In this document: positions 45,704 through 54,120 of the stretch, piece by piece
Position numbering within the stretch: the first letter of the stretch is position 1
Layout: every line of letters begins with the position of its first letter
DNA from: Paracoccus nototheniae
GTDB lineage: Bacteria; Pseudomonadota; Alphaproteobacteria; Rhodobacterales; Rhodobacteraceae
Direction of reading: 5' to 3'
DNA: 64,000 nt
NCBI RefSeq assembly: GCF_004335005.1
Contig: NZ_RQRT01000006.1
Coordinates: forward strand, 1 to 64,000
Made by a program: the position numbers and the translations under genes
Notes under the pieces: generated by a model
The model's database searches: none
Seen by the model: the letters and a program-made list of their open reading frames with translations, nothing else
What the model was told of the DNA's origin: nothing

Positions 45704-46711
45704 ATGCGCAGAACGGTGATCGGAACGGGGCTTGTGCTGGCGCTGCTGGCAGGGGGCTGGCTGGGCGCGGAAAGCATGGCCAGCCGGCAGGTGGCGGCGC
45801 TGTTCGACGCTGACCCGGCCCTGCAGGCGGCGGCTGTCCGGCCGCTGCGCGATCCGCGCGCCCTGGGCATCACCGTAACCGAGCCGCAATTCCGCGACCC
45901 GGCGATCAGCCTCAGCCTGCCCTGGGCGCGGCTGTCGCTGTCGCCGCTGTCGCCCCTGACCGCCCGGCTGGACCTGCCCGAACAGGGTCAGCTGAGCGCC
46001 GGGGGCCAGATCATGGATCTGGGGCTGAGCGACCCGCAGGCCAGCCTGTCGCTGGCGCCGCTGAGCAATATGGCCCCCGACCGGCTGGATCTGTCGCTTG
46101 GCGCCATGACGCTGGACGGCGCGCCGCTGGCCGGTGGATTGACGGTGCAGGGGCGGCTGGTCGATCTGGCCCCCGACGCCCCCGCCACCGCCCGCGCCGC
46201 CTATGATCTGACGCTGTCGCTGCGTGATCTCAGCACGGATGGTCTGGTGCGGCTTGGCCTTGATCCCGGCCCGATGCCGGGGCCTGTCAGTGCCAGCGGG
46301 CCGCTGCGGATCTGGCTGGATGACGCGCCCTCGGTCACCGGCGGGGCCGCGCCGCGCCTGACCGGCTGGCAGACCGAGGGTCTGTCGCTGCAGGCAGGCG
46401 ATATCGGCCTGCGCCTTGTGGGCCGCTTGTCGCGCGACGATCAGGGCCGCGCCGAGGGGCAGCTGGCGCTTTATTCCACTGACGCGGATGCGATGATCGC
46501 GATGGCGGCGGGGCTGGGGCTGATCCCGGGACAGGCACAGATGCTGCTGCGCGCGGGGCTGTCGCAGCTGTCGCGGGCGCCGATGGATCAGGGCCTGCCC
46601 GGCCCGGTCTTTCCCGACCCTGCGGAGGGCGAATTGCGCCTGCCCATCACCATGCGCGACGGCCAGCTCAGCCTTGGCGGCGTCAGCATCGGCGCAGCGC
46701 CGCTGCTTTAA
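45704..46711 (+). CDS. DUF2125 domain-containing envelope protein
   Basis: A 335-residue protein with an N-terminal signal or anchor (TVIGTGLVLALLAGGWLGAE) and a periplasmic beta-rich body with many LxLxL strands (for example SLSLPWARLSLSPLSPLTAR and LSLAPLSNMAPDRLDLSLGA). This pattern fits DUF2125, a family of long beta proteins in alphaproteobacteria with unknown role, possibly lipid-handling like AsmA-type folds. AAAAGGG precedes the ATG at 45704. It converges with tyrA. Confidence 0.85.
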   Translation: MRRTVIGTGLVLALLAGGWLGAESMASRQVAALFDADPALQAAAVRPLRDPRALGITVTEPQFRDPAISLSLPWARLSLSPLSPLTARLDLPEQGQLSAGGQIMDLGLSDPQASLSLAPLSNMAPDRLDLSLGAMTLDGAPLAGGLTVQGRLVDLAPDAPATARAAYDLTLSLRDLSTDGLVRLGLDPGPMPGPVSASGPLRIWLDDAPSVTGGAAPRLTGWQTEGLSLQAGDIGLRLVGRLSRDDQGRAEGQLALYSTDADAMIAMAAGLGLIPGQAQMLLRAGLSQLSRAPMDQGLPGPVFPDPAEGELRLPITMRDGQLSLGGVSIGAAPLL

Positions 46712-46732
46712 CGGTCACCCGGCGGGGGACGG

Positions 46733-47662
46733 TCATTCGGGAGGGCGGGCGCCGGGGCTGCGCCCGAAATCGGGGGCCTCGGTATCCTGACCGGCCTCGA
46801 TGATGCCCCGGCGGATGGCGCGGGTGCGGGTGAAGTAATCATGCAGTTGCTGCCCATCGCCCATGCGGATCGCGCGCTGCAGCACGAACAGCTCTTCGGT
46901 GAAGCGGCCAAGGATATCCAGGGTCGCCTCGCGATTGTGCAAAAACACGTCGCGCCACATGGTCGGGTCGCTGGCCGCGATCCGGGTGAAATCGCGAAAG
47001 CCTGCGGCGGAATACTGGATCACCTCTTCATCCGTGACCCTGCGCAGGTGATCGGCCACCCCCACCATCGTATAGGCGATCAGGTGGGGTGCATGGCTGG
47101 TCACGGCCAGAACCAGATCGTGATGCGCGGCCTCCATCCGGTCGGTCTTGGCGCCCATCGCGGTGATCAGCCGGTCCAGCCGCGCCACGGCATCGGCATC
47201 GGCATCGGGCAGCGGCGTCAGCAGCCACCAGCGGTTGCGGAACAGACTGGCAAAGCCCGACCGGGGGCCGGAATGTTCGGTCCCCGCCAGCGGATGACCG
47301 GGGATGAAATGCACGCCCGGCGGGACATGAGGCGCGACGGCGGCGATGACCGATTGCTTGACCGATCCGACATCGGTGATCGTGGCGCCCGGCGCCAGAT
47401 GCGGCGCGATCTGGGCCATGACATCGCCCATCGCGCCCACGGGGACGGCCAGCACGACCAGATCGGCGCCCGCCACAGCCTCGGCCGCGCTGTCGAAGAC
47501 CTGATCGCACAGCCCGATCTGGCGCGCGGTGTCGCGGGTCTCGGGGCTGCGGGCAAAGCCGGTGATGTGGCCTGCAAGCCCGCCCTCGCGCATGGCATGG
47601 GCCATCGAGCCCGCGATCAGCCCCAGCCCAATCAGCGCCACCTTGTCATAGATCACGCTCAC
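46733..47662 (-). CDS. tyrA: Prephenate/arogenate dehydrogenase family protein
   Basis: A 309-residue NAD(P)-dependent dehydrogenase of tyrosine synthesis. The Rossmann motif VALIGLGLIAGSMAHAMR is at the N-terminus, GVHFIPGHPLAGTEHSGP contains the catalytic His, and THL-type AVTSHAPHLIAYTMVG follows. The GTG at 47662 overlaps the hisC-like stop (GTGA), indicating a coupled operon. Whether prephenate or arogenate is used cannot be decided here. Confidence 0.91.
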   Translation of the reverse strand: MSVIYDKVALIGLGLIAGSMAHAMREGGLAGHITGFARSPETRDTARQIGLCDQVFDSAAEAVAGADLVVLAVPVGAMGDVMAQIAPHLAPGATITDVGSVKQSVIAAVAPHVPPGVHFIPGHPLAGTEHSGPRSGFASLFRNRWWLLTPLPDADADAVARLDRLITAMGAKTDRMEAAHHDLVLAVTSHAPHLIAYTMVGVADHLRRVTDEEVIQYSAAGFRDFTRIAASDPTMWRDVFLHNREATLDILGRFTEELFVLQRAIRMGDGQQLHDYFTRTRAIRRGIIEAGQDTEAPDFGRSPGARPPE

Positions 47663-48750
47663 CTTGCGTCCCCCGACGCCATGAAGCTGCCCAGACAATC
47701 CAGCACCCGGGTCACGCCCGCCTCGTCGCCCACGGTGATGCGCAAGGCTGCGGGCAGGCCATAGCCGCCGACGCGCCGCACCAGAATGCCGTCCGCCCGC
47801 AGCGCCGCGTCGGCGGCGGCGGCGATATCAGGGCTGTCGAACCGTGCCAGCACGAAATTGGCGAAACTCTCGTCGCAGCCGATCCCCATCTGGATCAGCG
47901 ATTGCCGCATCCGGTCACGCATCCGGGCGTTCAGATCCGTGCAGCGGGCGGTAAAGGCGGTGTCGCGGATCGCGGCCTCGGCGGCGGCCATCTGCGCGTT
48001 GGACAGATTGAAGGGCTGGCGGATGCGGTTCAGCACGTCGATCACCTCGCGCGCGGCATAGCCCCAACCGATGCGCAGGCCCCCCAGACCGTGGATCTTG
48101 GAGAAAGTCCGCGTCATGATGACATTGGGATGCCGGTCGACCAGTCCCGCGCCGCCGTCGAAGCCGTCGGCAAATTCGGTATAGGCCCCGTCATGGACGA
48201 ACAGCACCTGTGGCGGCAGCCCGTCCACCAGCCGCTGCAAGTCGTCCGCGCCCAGCATGGTGCCGGTCGGATTGGCCGGATTGGCGACAAAGACGACGCG
48301 GGTCCGGTCCGTCACGGCGGCCAGAATGGCATCGACATCGACCCGACGCTCGGCCTCGGGCACGGTGACCGGCACCGCACCGACCATCCGCGCCAGAATC
48401 GGATACATGGAAAAGCCGTGCTCTGTGGTGATCACCTCGTCCCCCGGCCCGGCAAAGGCCTGCACGACGAATTGCAGCACCTCGTCCGACCCCACGCCGC
48501 AGATGATCCGGTCCGGGTCCAGCCCGCAGATCTCGCCGATGGCCGCCCGCAGGCCCGCATGATCGGTCGCCGGATAGCGGTGCAGATCCCCCGCCGCCGC
48601 CCGGAACGCCGCCTGCGCCGCCGGGCTGGACCCAAGCGGGTTCTCGTTCGAGGACAGCTTCAGCACCTCGGCATGTCCCTCCAGCCGGCTCTCGCCGCTG
48701 ACATAGAGCGCGATCTCCATGATGCCGGGCTGCACGGGTGTCTGGGTCAT
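47659..48750 (-). CDS. hisC: Histidinol-phosphate / aromatic aminotransferase
   Basis: A 363-residue PLP enzyme of class II. LSSNENPLGSSP is the substrate-binding N-terminus, NPANPTGTML is conserved, and the PLP-binding Lys is in TRTFSKIHGLGGLRIGWGYA. Its linkage to tyrA by a 4-base overlap suggests that it also, or mainly, transaminates aromatic precursors, as reported for such pairs. AAGGAGG precedes the ATG. Annotated hisC by family; the true main substrate is open. Confidence 0.91.
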   Translation of the reverse strand: MTQTPVQPGIMEIALYVSGESRLEGHAEVLKLSSNENPLGSSPAAQAAFRAAAGDLHRYPATDHAGLRAAIGEICGLDPDRIICGVGSDEVLQFVVQAFAGPGDEVITTEHGFSMYPILARMVGAVPVTVPEAERRVDVDAILAAVTDRTRVVFVANPANPTGTMLGADDLQRLVDGLPPQVLFVHDGAYTEFADGFDGGAGLVDRHPNVIMTRTFSKIHGLGGLRIGWGYAAREVIDVLNRIRQPFNLSNAQMAAAEAAIRDTAFTARCTDLNARMRDRMRQSLIQMGIGCDESFANFVLARFDSPDIAAAADAALRADGILVRRVGGYGLPAALRITVGDEAGVTRVLDCLGSFMASGDAR

Positions 48751-48831
48751 GACGGGCCTCCTTGATACCGCCCCCGTCTAATCCCCCCCAGCCCTCAAGG
48801 CCAGCCCCAAGAAAACCCCTAAGCCTGCGAC

Positions 48832-48936
48832 ATTCTTCTTCACGAAAATATCCTCGGGGGGTCGCCGGTTGGTGCGCCACTGGTCCGAGGACCAGCCGGC
48901 GACGGGGGCGAAGCGCCCCCGGCCATCGCGGGACGC
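48832..48936 (-). repeat. Dispersed intergenic repeat, copy C (long form)
   Basis: Read on the minus strand it begins GCGTCCCGCG and ends GAGGATATTTTCGTGAAG plus AAGAA. The inner block contains CTGGTCCTCGGACCAG and GGCGCACCAACCGGCG and is almost identical to copy D at 53981-54086. It lies between the rpsD terminator and the hisC start, filling most of the 237-base gap. Confidence 0.8.
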
Positions 48937-48965
48937 AAAAAGGCCGCATCCGAAGATGCGGCCCC
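48937..48965 (-). terminator. Rho-independent terminator of rpsD
   Basis: On the minus strand GGCCGCATC, a TTCG tetraloop, GATGCGGCC and a T5 run (48937-48941 are A on the plus strand). It starts 23 bases after the rpsD stop and touches the end of repeat copy C. Confidence 0.88.
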
Positions 48966-48987
48966 CTGTCTCGCAGTCGCGATGAAA

Positions 48988-49608
48988 TCAGTTCTTGGCG
49001 TAGAATTCGACGACCAGGTTCGGTTCCATCTGCACTGCATAGGGAATGTCGCCCAGGGACGGCGTGCGCACAAAGGTTGCGGTCATCTTGTTGTGGTCGA
49101 CTTCCATATAGTCGGGCACATCACGCTCGGTCAGCGACACGGCTTCCAGCACGATGGCCAGCTGGCGCGAGCGTTCGCGGATCGAGATGACATCGCCTTC
49201 CTTGACACGGTAGGACGCGATGTTCACGCGCTGACCGTTGACCTGGATATGGCCGTGGTTGACGAACTGGCGGGCGGCCCAGATGGTCGCGACGAACTTG
49301 GCGCGATAGATGACCGCGTCCAGACGACGCTCCAGCAGGCCGACCAGGTTCTCACCGGTATCGCCCTTGATCCGCTCGGCTTCCGCATAGATGCGGCGGA
49401 ATTGCTTTTCGGTCAGATCGCCGTAATGGCCCTTGAGCTTCTGCTTGGCGCGCAGCTGGGTGCCGAAATCGGACAGCTTGTTCTTGCGGCGCTGGCCGTG
49501 CTGGCCGGGGCCGTATTCGCGGCGGTTGACCGGCGATTTGGCGCGGCCCCAGATGTTCTCGCCCATGCGGCGGTCGAGTTTGTACTTGGCAGACGTGCGT
49601 TTGGTCAC
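48988..49608 (-). CDS. rpsD: 30S ribosomal protein S4
   Basis: A 206-residue primary rRNA-binding protein that nucleates 30S assembly. N-terminal [20 protein letters not shown] and [16 protein letters not shown] are typical alphaproteobacterial S4 sequence. The S4 RNA-binding domain (about 95-160) holds [20 protein letters not shown] and [20 protein letters not shown]. It starts with GTG at 49608 after AGGAGAAC. A single-gene unit here with a strong terminator. Confidence 0.97.
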   Translation of the reverse strand: MTKRTSAKYKLDRRMGENIWGRAKSPVNRREYGPGQHGQRRKNKLSDFGTQLRAKQKLKGHYGDLTEKQFRRIYAEAERIKGDTGENLVGLLERRLDAVIYRAKFVATIWAARQFVNHGHIQVNGQRVNIASYRVKEGDVISIRERSRQLAIVLEAVSLTERDVPDYMEVDHNKMTATFVRTPSLGDIPYAVQMEPNLVVEFYAKN

Positions 49609-49730
49609 GGCTGTTCTCCTTCAGGTCGTTGCGAAGGGCGTTGTCCTCTGGCCGGAGCCTGACAGGGTTCCCCTTGCGGGGTCCACCAACACCAATGAAG
49701 CGGCCACCTACAGGCCGGGGGCGTCCGCTG

Positions 49731-50888
49731 TCAAGGCCAATCCCCCGCATCAAGTCGCCCGTCCGGCTGGAAGAAATGCGACAGGGGCAGGCCTGCCGCG
49801 CCCAGGATCCGCGCCCGGCGGCCAAGCGAGCCTTCGATGACGACCGGACGGTCGATGCCTGCAGCGGGCATCGCGGCCAGCGCCTCGCGCGTGGCATGGG
49901 CCAGTCTTGCGCGGGTGGGGCCGGGCACGGCGCCATCGATCACCACCATCGGCAGATCGACCAGCGCCGCCGCCGACAGCGCGACAAAGGCCATGGCGCG
50001 GCCCGCCTCCTCGACCCAGTCCGCCTCGATGGCGGGCGAGACGGTCCAGCCCGCATCGTCGGGGGGAAGGGGATGGCCGATCCGCCGTTCCAGCGCCGAG
50101 ACCGAGGCGCGGTCCAGCAGTTGCCCGCCCGCCGCACCGCTGCCCGGAATGGGCATCGAGCCAAGGGCGCCCGCGTTGCGGGTCGGTCCATGACGCAGCG
50201 CCCCGTCCAGCACGATGCCGCCGCCCGCGAAATGGGCCACATAGATATGGATGAAATCGCGGGGCAGGGCGGTGGTGCCAAAGATCAGCTCGGCCCCGCA
50301 GGCGGTCGTGGCGTCATTGTCCAGAAAGACCGGAAAGGGCAAATCGCGCGCCAGTTCCAGCCGCAGGTCGAAATCCAGCCAGTCGCGCATCTGCCGCCCC
50401 CAGTCCCACAGGCGATAGGGCGCGGCGATGCCCAGCCCGGTGATGCGCGCCTGCTGGGCCGCGCTCAGCGAAGTGGTCAGCGCCTCCAGCCCCTGTTGGG
50501 CAAAGGCCAGAATGCGGGCGGGGTCGGGATGGCTGTGCACCTCCTGGCGGTGCATGCGGACCTGTCCGGTGAAATCGACCAGCGCCAGTTCGGCCAGCCG
50601 CCGCCCGATCTTAAGCCCCAGAAAATACGCGCCGTCCGGCGCCAGAGCCAGCGGGACCGAGGGCTGGCCGACCTTGCCGCGCACCGCCTCGTTCGCATCC
50701 AGATAGCCCTGCGCCATCAGCTTGCGCGTCAGGTTGGTGACCGCCTGCGCCGACAGCCCGATTCGTTGCGCCAGCACCGCACGCGGCATCGGCCCGCCCC
50801 GGCGGATCAGCGACAGGATCGTGCGTTCGTTCCGGCTGAGCATGCCGGGCGGGGTGAATTCACCCCCCTCGCTTCGGTGGTCTGGCAT
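49731..50888 (-). CDS. ROK family transcriptional regulator of the frc-type operon
   Basis: A 385-residue protein with an N-terminal winged helix (about 15-75: LSLIRRGGPMPRAVLAQRIG, SAQAVTNLTRKLMAQGYL) and a ROK domain (ITGLGIAAPYRLW, FLDNDATTACGAELIFG). The Cys cluster (CxCGxxGC) that binds zinc in many ROK proteins is missing: the equivalent stretch reads GSMPIPGSGAAGGQLLDR. It is divergent from a frcBCA-type sugar transporter, the arrangement of FrcR in rhizobia, so it most likely represses that transporter in the absence of sugar. Confidence 0.88.
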   Translation of the reverse strand: MPDHRSEGGEFTPPGMLSRNERTILSLIRRGGPMPRAVLAQRIGLSAQAVTNLTRKLMAQGYLDANEAVRGKVGQPSVPLALAPDGAYFLGLKIGRRLAELALVDFTGQVRMHRQEVHSHPDPARILAFAQQGLEALTTSLSAAQQARITGLGIAAPYRLWDWGRQMRDWLDFDLRLELARDLPFPVFLDNDATTACGAELIFGTTALPRDFIHIYVAHFAGGGIVLDGALRHGPTRNAGALGSMPIPGSGAAGGQLLDRASVSALERRIGHPLPPDDAGWTVSPAIEADWVEEAGRAMAFVALSAAALVDLPMVVIDGAVPGPTRARLAHATREALAAMPAAGIDRPVVIEGSLGRRARILGAAGLPLSHFFQPDGRLDAGDWP

Positions 50889-50916
50889 CGAGATTGTCCT
50901 CCCTGAGGGCCATTAA

Positions 50917-50939
50917 TCAATACAGTTGACTTATTGACA
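50917..50939. promoter_or_regulatory. Operator/promoter candidate between the ROK gene and frcB
   Basis: TCAATA (50917-50922), 9-base spacer, TATTGA (50932-50937) form an interrupted palindrome in an AT-rich patch. A consensus -35 TTGACA at 50934-50939 overlaps the right arm, and no clear -10 is visible. Overlap of dyad and -35 fits repression by the ROK protein. Confidence 0.5.
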
Positions 50940-51009
50940 AGTCCCTTTATGTGGTGCTTTGTGAATGAGAGGCGGACGAGGAACCGCCGAGCTGGAGGAG
51001 ATTTGTAAA

Positions 51010-52038
51010 GTGACCATCAAGATTGTGTTGCGTGCGTCCGTCGCGCTGACTGCCCTTGCCCTGTCGGCAGGCGCCCCGCAGGCGCAGGAGGCCACCAAGG
51101 CCTGCCTGATCACCAAGACCGACATCAACCCCTTCTTCGTGAAAATGAAGGAAGGCGCGACCGCCAAGGCGGGCGAGCTGGGGGTCGAGCTGATGACCTT
51201 TGCGGGCAAGATCGATGGCGATCACGAGACCCAGCAGCAGGCCGTCGAAAGCTGCATCGCGGCGGGCGTCAAGGGCATCATGATCACCGCATCCGACACC
51301 AAGGCGATCACCGATGTTCTGGGGCAGGCGCGCGATGCCGGCATTCTGGTCATCGCGCTGGACACGCCGCTGGACCCGATCGACGCCGCCGACGCGACCT
51401 TTGCCACCGACAACCGCGAGGCCGGTCGCCTGATCGGCGCATGGGCCGCCGGTCAGATGGGCGAGGCCGCAGCGGATGCCAAGATCGCGATGCTGGATCT
51501 GTCGGCCAGTTCGCCCTCGGTCGATGTGCTGCGCAATCAGGGCTTCATGGAGGGCTTTGGCATCGACGTGGCCGATGAGAACGTCATCGGCGACGAGGAC
51601 GATGCCCGCATCGTCGGCCACGAGGTCACCTCGGGCAACGAAGAGGGCGGTCGTCAGGCCATGGAGGCGCTGCTGCAGATCGATCCGGGCATCAATCTGG
51701 TCTATACGATCAACGAACCCGCCGCTGCAGGCGCCTATGAGGCGCTGAAATCCTTTGGCATGGAAGAGAACGCCCTGATCGTGTCGATCGATGGCGGCTG
51801 TCCCGGCGTGCAGAACGTGGCCGAGGGCGTGATCGGTGCCACCGCCCAGCAATATCCGCTGCTGATGGCGTCCATGGGGATCGAGGCGATTGCCGCCTTT
51901 GCCGCCGACGGCACCATGCCCGAGGTGACCGAGGGTCTGGATTTCACGAATACCGGCGTCAATCTGGTCACCGATCAGGCGGTCGAGGGCGTCAGCTCGA
52001 TCAGCGTGGCCGACGGTCAGGCCCAGTGCTGGGGCTGA
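51010..52038 (+). CDS. frcB: Sugar ABC transporter substrate-binding protein (FrcB-like)
   Basis: A 342-residue periplasmic protein of the ribose/fructose-binding type. The signal peptide (about 25 residues, [20 protein letters not shown]) is followed by [40 protein letters not shown] and [20 protein letters not shown]. The pattern matches FrcB of the rhizobial fructose system. The GTG at 51010 follows GGAGGAG. First gene of frcBCA; sugar specificity (fructose, possibly mannose or ribose) is inferred by homology. Confidence 0.88.
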   Translation: MTIKIVLRASVALTALALSAGAPQAQEATKACLITKTDINPFFVKMKEGATAKAGELGVELMTFAGKIDGDHETQQQAVESCIAAGVKGIMITASDTKAITDVLGQARDAGILVIALDTPLDPIDAADATFATDNREAGRLIGAWAAGQMGEAAADAKIAMLDLSASSPSVDVLRNQGFMEGFGIDVADENVIGDEDDARIVGHEVTSGNEEGGRQAMEALLQIDPGINLVYTINEPAAAGAYEALKSFGMEENALIVSIDGGCPGVQNVAEGVIGATAQQYPLLMASMGIEAIAAFAADGTMPEVTEGLDFTNTGVNLVTDQAVEGVSSISVADGQAQCWG

Positions 52039-52059
52039 ACCGGGGCTGATCGCCACCGG

Positions 52060-52082
52060 CTGCCGCATCGACGATGCGGCAG
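52060..52082 (+). other. Intercistronic hairpin between frcB and frcC
   Basis: CTGCCGCATC (52060-52069), loop GAC, GATGCGGCAG (52073-52082), a 10-bp perfect stem with no T-run, 21 bases after the frcB stop. Such stems behind binding-protein genes often protect the upstream mRNA and so raise binding-protein levels over the permease. Confidence 0.7.
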
Positions 52083-52151
52083 GGCTGAGAACCGGCGATG
52101 GCGGGCGTTCCCCCGCCGTCGCCCTTTCCCGACATCCACACGGAGATCCCG

Positions 52152-53207
52152 ATGTCCGATACCCCCGATCCCGTGGTCGAACGCAATCCGGGCGACGCCG
52201 TCGCACGGTTCGACCACCGCCAGCGCAGCGCGCTGGACCGGTTGCAGCATTTCCTGCACCAGTATCCCACCATGGTTCCGGTCATCGTGCTGGTTCTGTC
52301 CCTGATCGCTTTCGGGCTGATCTCTCCGAATTTCTTCTCGGCCTTCAACCTGTCGCTGGTGCTGCAGCAGGTCGCGGTCGTGGGCACGCTGGCGGCGGCG
52401 CAGTCGCTGGTCATCCTGACCGCGGGCATTGATCTGTCGGTCGGCGCGGTCATGGTGCTGATTTCGGTCATCATGGGCCAGCTGGCGGTGAATTTCGGCA
52501 TTCCCGTGCCCATCGCCATTCTTGTGGGTCTGGCCTGCGGGGCCGCCACCGGGGCGCTGAACGGCTGGCTGGTCACCCGGCTGAAGCTGCCGCCCTTCAT
52601 CACCACGCTTGGCACCTGGAACGTGTTTCTGGCGCTGAACTATTACCTGTCGGGCCGGGAGACGATCCGAAGCCAGACGCTGGATACCGATGCGCCGCTG
52701 CTGAAATTCTTTGGCACCCGGTTCGAGTTCGGCGGCGCTGTGCTGACCTATGGCGTCATCCTGATGGTCGTGGTGTTCGCGGTTCTGTATTATGCGCTCT
52801 ACAAGACCGCATGGGGCCGCAGGGTCTATGCCGTGGGCGACGATCCGGAATCGGCGGCACTGGCGGGGATCCAGACGAAACGCGTTCTGATGTCGGTCTA
52901 TATGGTGGCGGGCGTGATCTGTGCGCTGGCGGCCTGGTCGTCCATCGGGCGGGTGGGATCGATCAGCCCGACCTCGTTCTTCGAGGCGAACCTAGAATCC
53001 ATCACCGCCGTGGTGATCGGCGGGATCTCTCTCTTCGGCGGGCGCGGGTCCATTCTGGGGCCGCTGATCGGGGCGCTGATCGTCGGCGTCTTCAATTCCG
53101 GCCTGCGGCTGGCAGGGGTGGACGTGCTGTGGCAGCTGTTCGCAACCGGCTGGCTGATCATCTTTGCCGTGGCCATCGACCAATGGATCAGAAAGGTGTC
53201 GTCATGA
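52152..53207 (+). CDS. frcC: Sugar ABC transporter permease (FrcC-like)
   Basis: A 351-residue inner membrane protein of the RbsC/BPD_transp_2 family with 8-10 helices. The N-terminal cytoplasmic part is about 40 residues. AAAQSLVILTAGIDLSVGAV is the family hallmark, KLPPFITTLGTWNVFLALNY follows, and AVVIGGISLFGGRGSILGPL near the C-terminus contacts the ATPase. The ATG at 52152 has GGAG upstream; its stop overlaps frcA (ATGA). Confidence 0.92.
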   Translation: MSDTPDPVVERNPGDAVARFDHRQRSALDRLQHFLHQYPTMVPVIVLVLSLIAFGLISPNFFSAFNLSLVLQQVAVVGTLAAAQSLVILTAGIDLSVGAVMVLISVIMGQLAVNFGIPVPIAILVGLACGAATGALNGWLVTRLKLPPFITTLGTWNVFLALNYYLSGRETIRSQTLDTDAPLLKFFGTRFEFGGAVLTYGVILMVVVFAVLYYALYKTAWGRRVYAVGDDPESAALAGIQTKRVLMSVYMVAGVICALAAWSSIGRVGSISPTSFFEANLESITAVVIGGISLFGGRGSILGPLIGALIVGVFNSGLRLAGVDVLWQLFATGWLIIFAVAIDQWIRKVSS

Positions 53208-53977
53208 CCGAGCCGCTGCTTTCCGCCCGCAATCTGGTCAAGCGCTATGGCCGTGTGACCGCCATGGATCATGCCGATTTCGACCTGTATCCCGGCGAGA
53301 TTCTGGCCGTCATCGGTGACAATGGCGCGGGCAAATCCAGCCTCATCAAGGCGATTTCCGGCGCGGTCAAACCCGATGAGGGCGAGATCCGGCTGGACGG
53401 CAAACCCGTCAGCTTTGCCAGCACGCTGGATGCGCGCAAGATGGGGATCGAGACCGTCTATCAGACGCTGGCCTTGTCCCCCGCCTTGTCCATTTCCGAC
53501 AACATGTTCATGGGCCGCGAACTGAAGAAGCCCGGCTTCATGGGCAAGTGGCTGGGCATGCTGGACAAGCCCGCGATGGACGATTTTGCCCGCGCCAAGC
53601 TGACCGAACTGGGACTGATGACGATCCAGAACATCAACCAGCCGGTCGAGACCCTGTCGGGCGGCCAGCGCCAAGGCGTGGCCGTCGCCCGCGCCGCAGC
53701 CTTTGGCAGCCGGGTGATCATTCTGGACGAACCGACCGCCGCTTTGGGCGTCAAGGAAAGCCGCCGGGTGCTGGATCTGATCCAGGACGTGCGCTCGCGC
53801 GGCATTCCGATCGTGCTGATCAGCCACAACATGCCGCATGTCTTCGAGGTGGCCGACCGCATCCACATTCACCGGCTTGGCAAGCGGCTGTGCGTGATCG
53901 ACCCCAAGGAGCATTCGATGTCGGATGCGGTGTCCTACATGACCGGCGCGCGGCTGCCCGAGGGGGTTGCGGCCTGA
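53204..53977 (+). CDS. frcA: Sugar ABC transporter ATPase (FrcA-like)
   Basis: A 257-residue ABC ATPase with a single cassette: Walker A GDNGAGKSS, Q-loop ETVYQTLAL, signature TLSGGQRQGVAVARA, Walker B VIILDEPTAALG and switch His in VLISHNM. A single cassette is typical of FrcA, unlike the double-cassette RbsA, so a dimer energises FrcC. Coupled to frcC by a 4-base overlap. The fructokinase gene frcK, found after frcA in rhizobia, is absent; an MFS gene on the other strand follows. Confidence 0.92.
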   Translation: MTEPLLSARNLVKRYGRVTAMDHADFDLYPGEILAVIGDNGAGKSSLIKAISGAVKPDEGEIRLDGKPVSFASTLDARKMGIETVYQTLALSPALSISDNMFMGRELKKPGFMGKWLGMLDKPAMDDFARAKLTELGLMTIQNINQPVETLSGGQRQGVAVARAAAFGSRVIILDEPTAALGVKESRRVLDLIQDVRSRGIPIVLISHNMPHVFEVADRIHIHRLGKRLCVIDPKEHSMSDAVSYMTGARLPEGVAA

Positions 53978-53980
53978 CTT

Positions 53981-54086
53981 GCGTCCCGCGGATGCCGGGG
54001 GGCTTCGCGCCCCGTCGCCGGCTGGTCCTCGGACCAGTGGCGCACCAACCGGCGCCCCCCCGCGGGATATTTTTTTGAAGAAGAAA
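53981..54086 (+). repeat. Dispersed intergenic repeat, copy D (long form)
   Basis: It begins GCGTCCCGCG three bases after the frcA stop and ends CGCGGGATATTTTTTTGAAG plus AAGAAA. It carries the hairpin GGGGCTTCGCGCCCC-type stem and the same inner palindromic block as copy C (CTGGTCCTCGGACCAG). It fills the convergent gap between frcA and the MFS gene and may serve as terminator. Confidence 0.8.
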
Positions 54087-54120
54087 TGGGGGGGCGGGGT
54101 CGTTTTGGGGGCCCGCCTGT

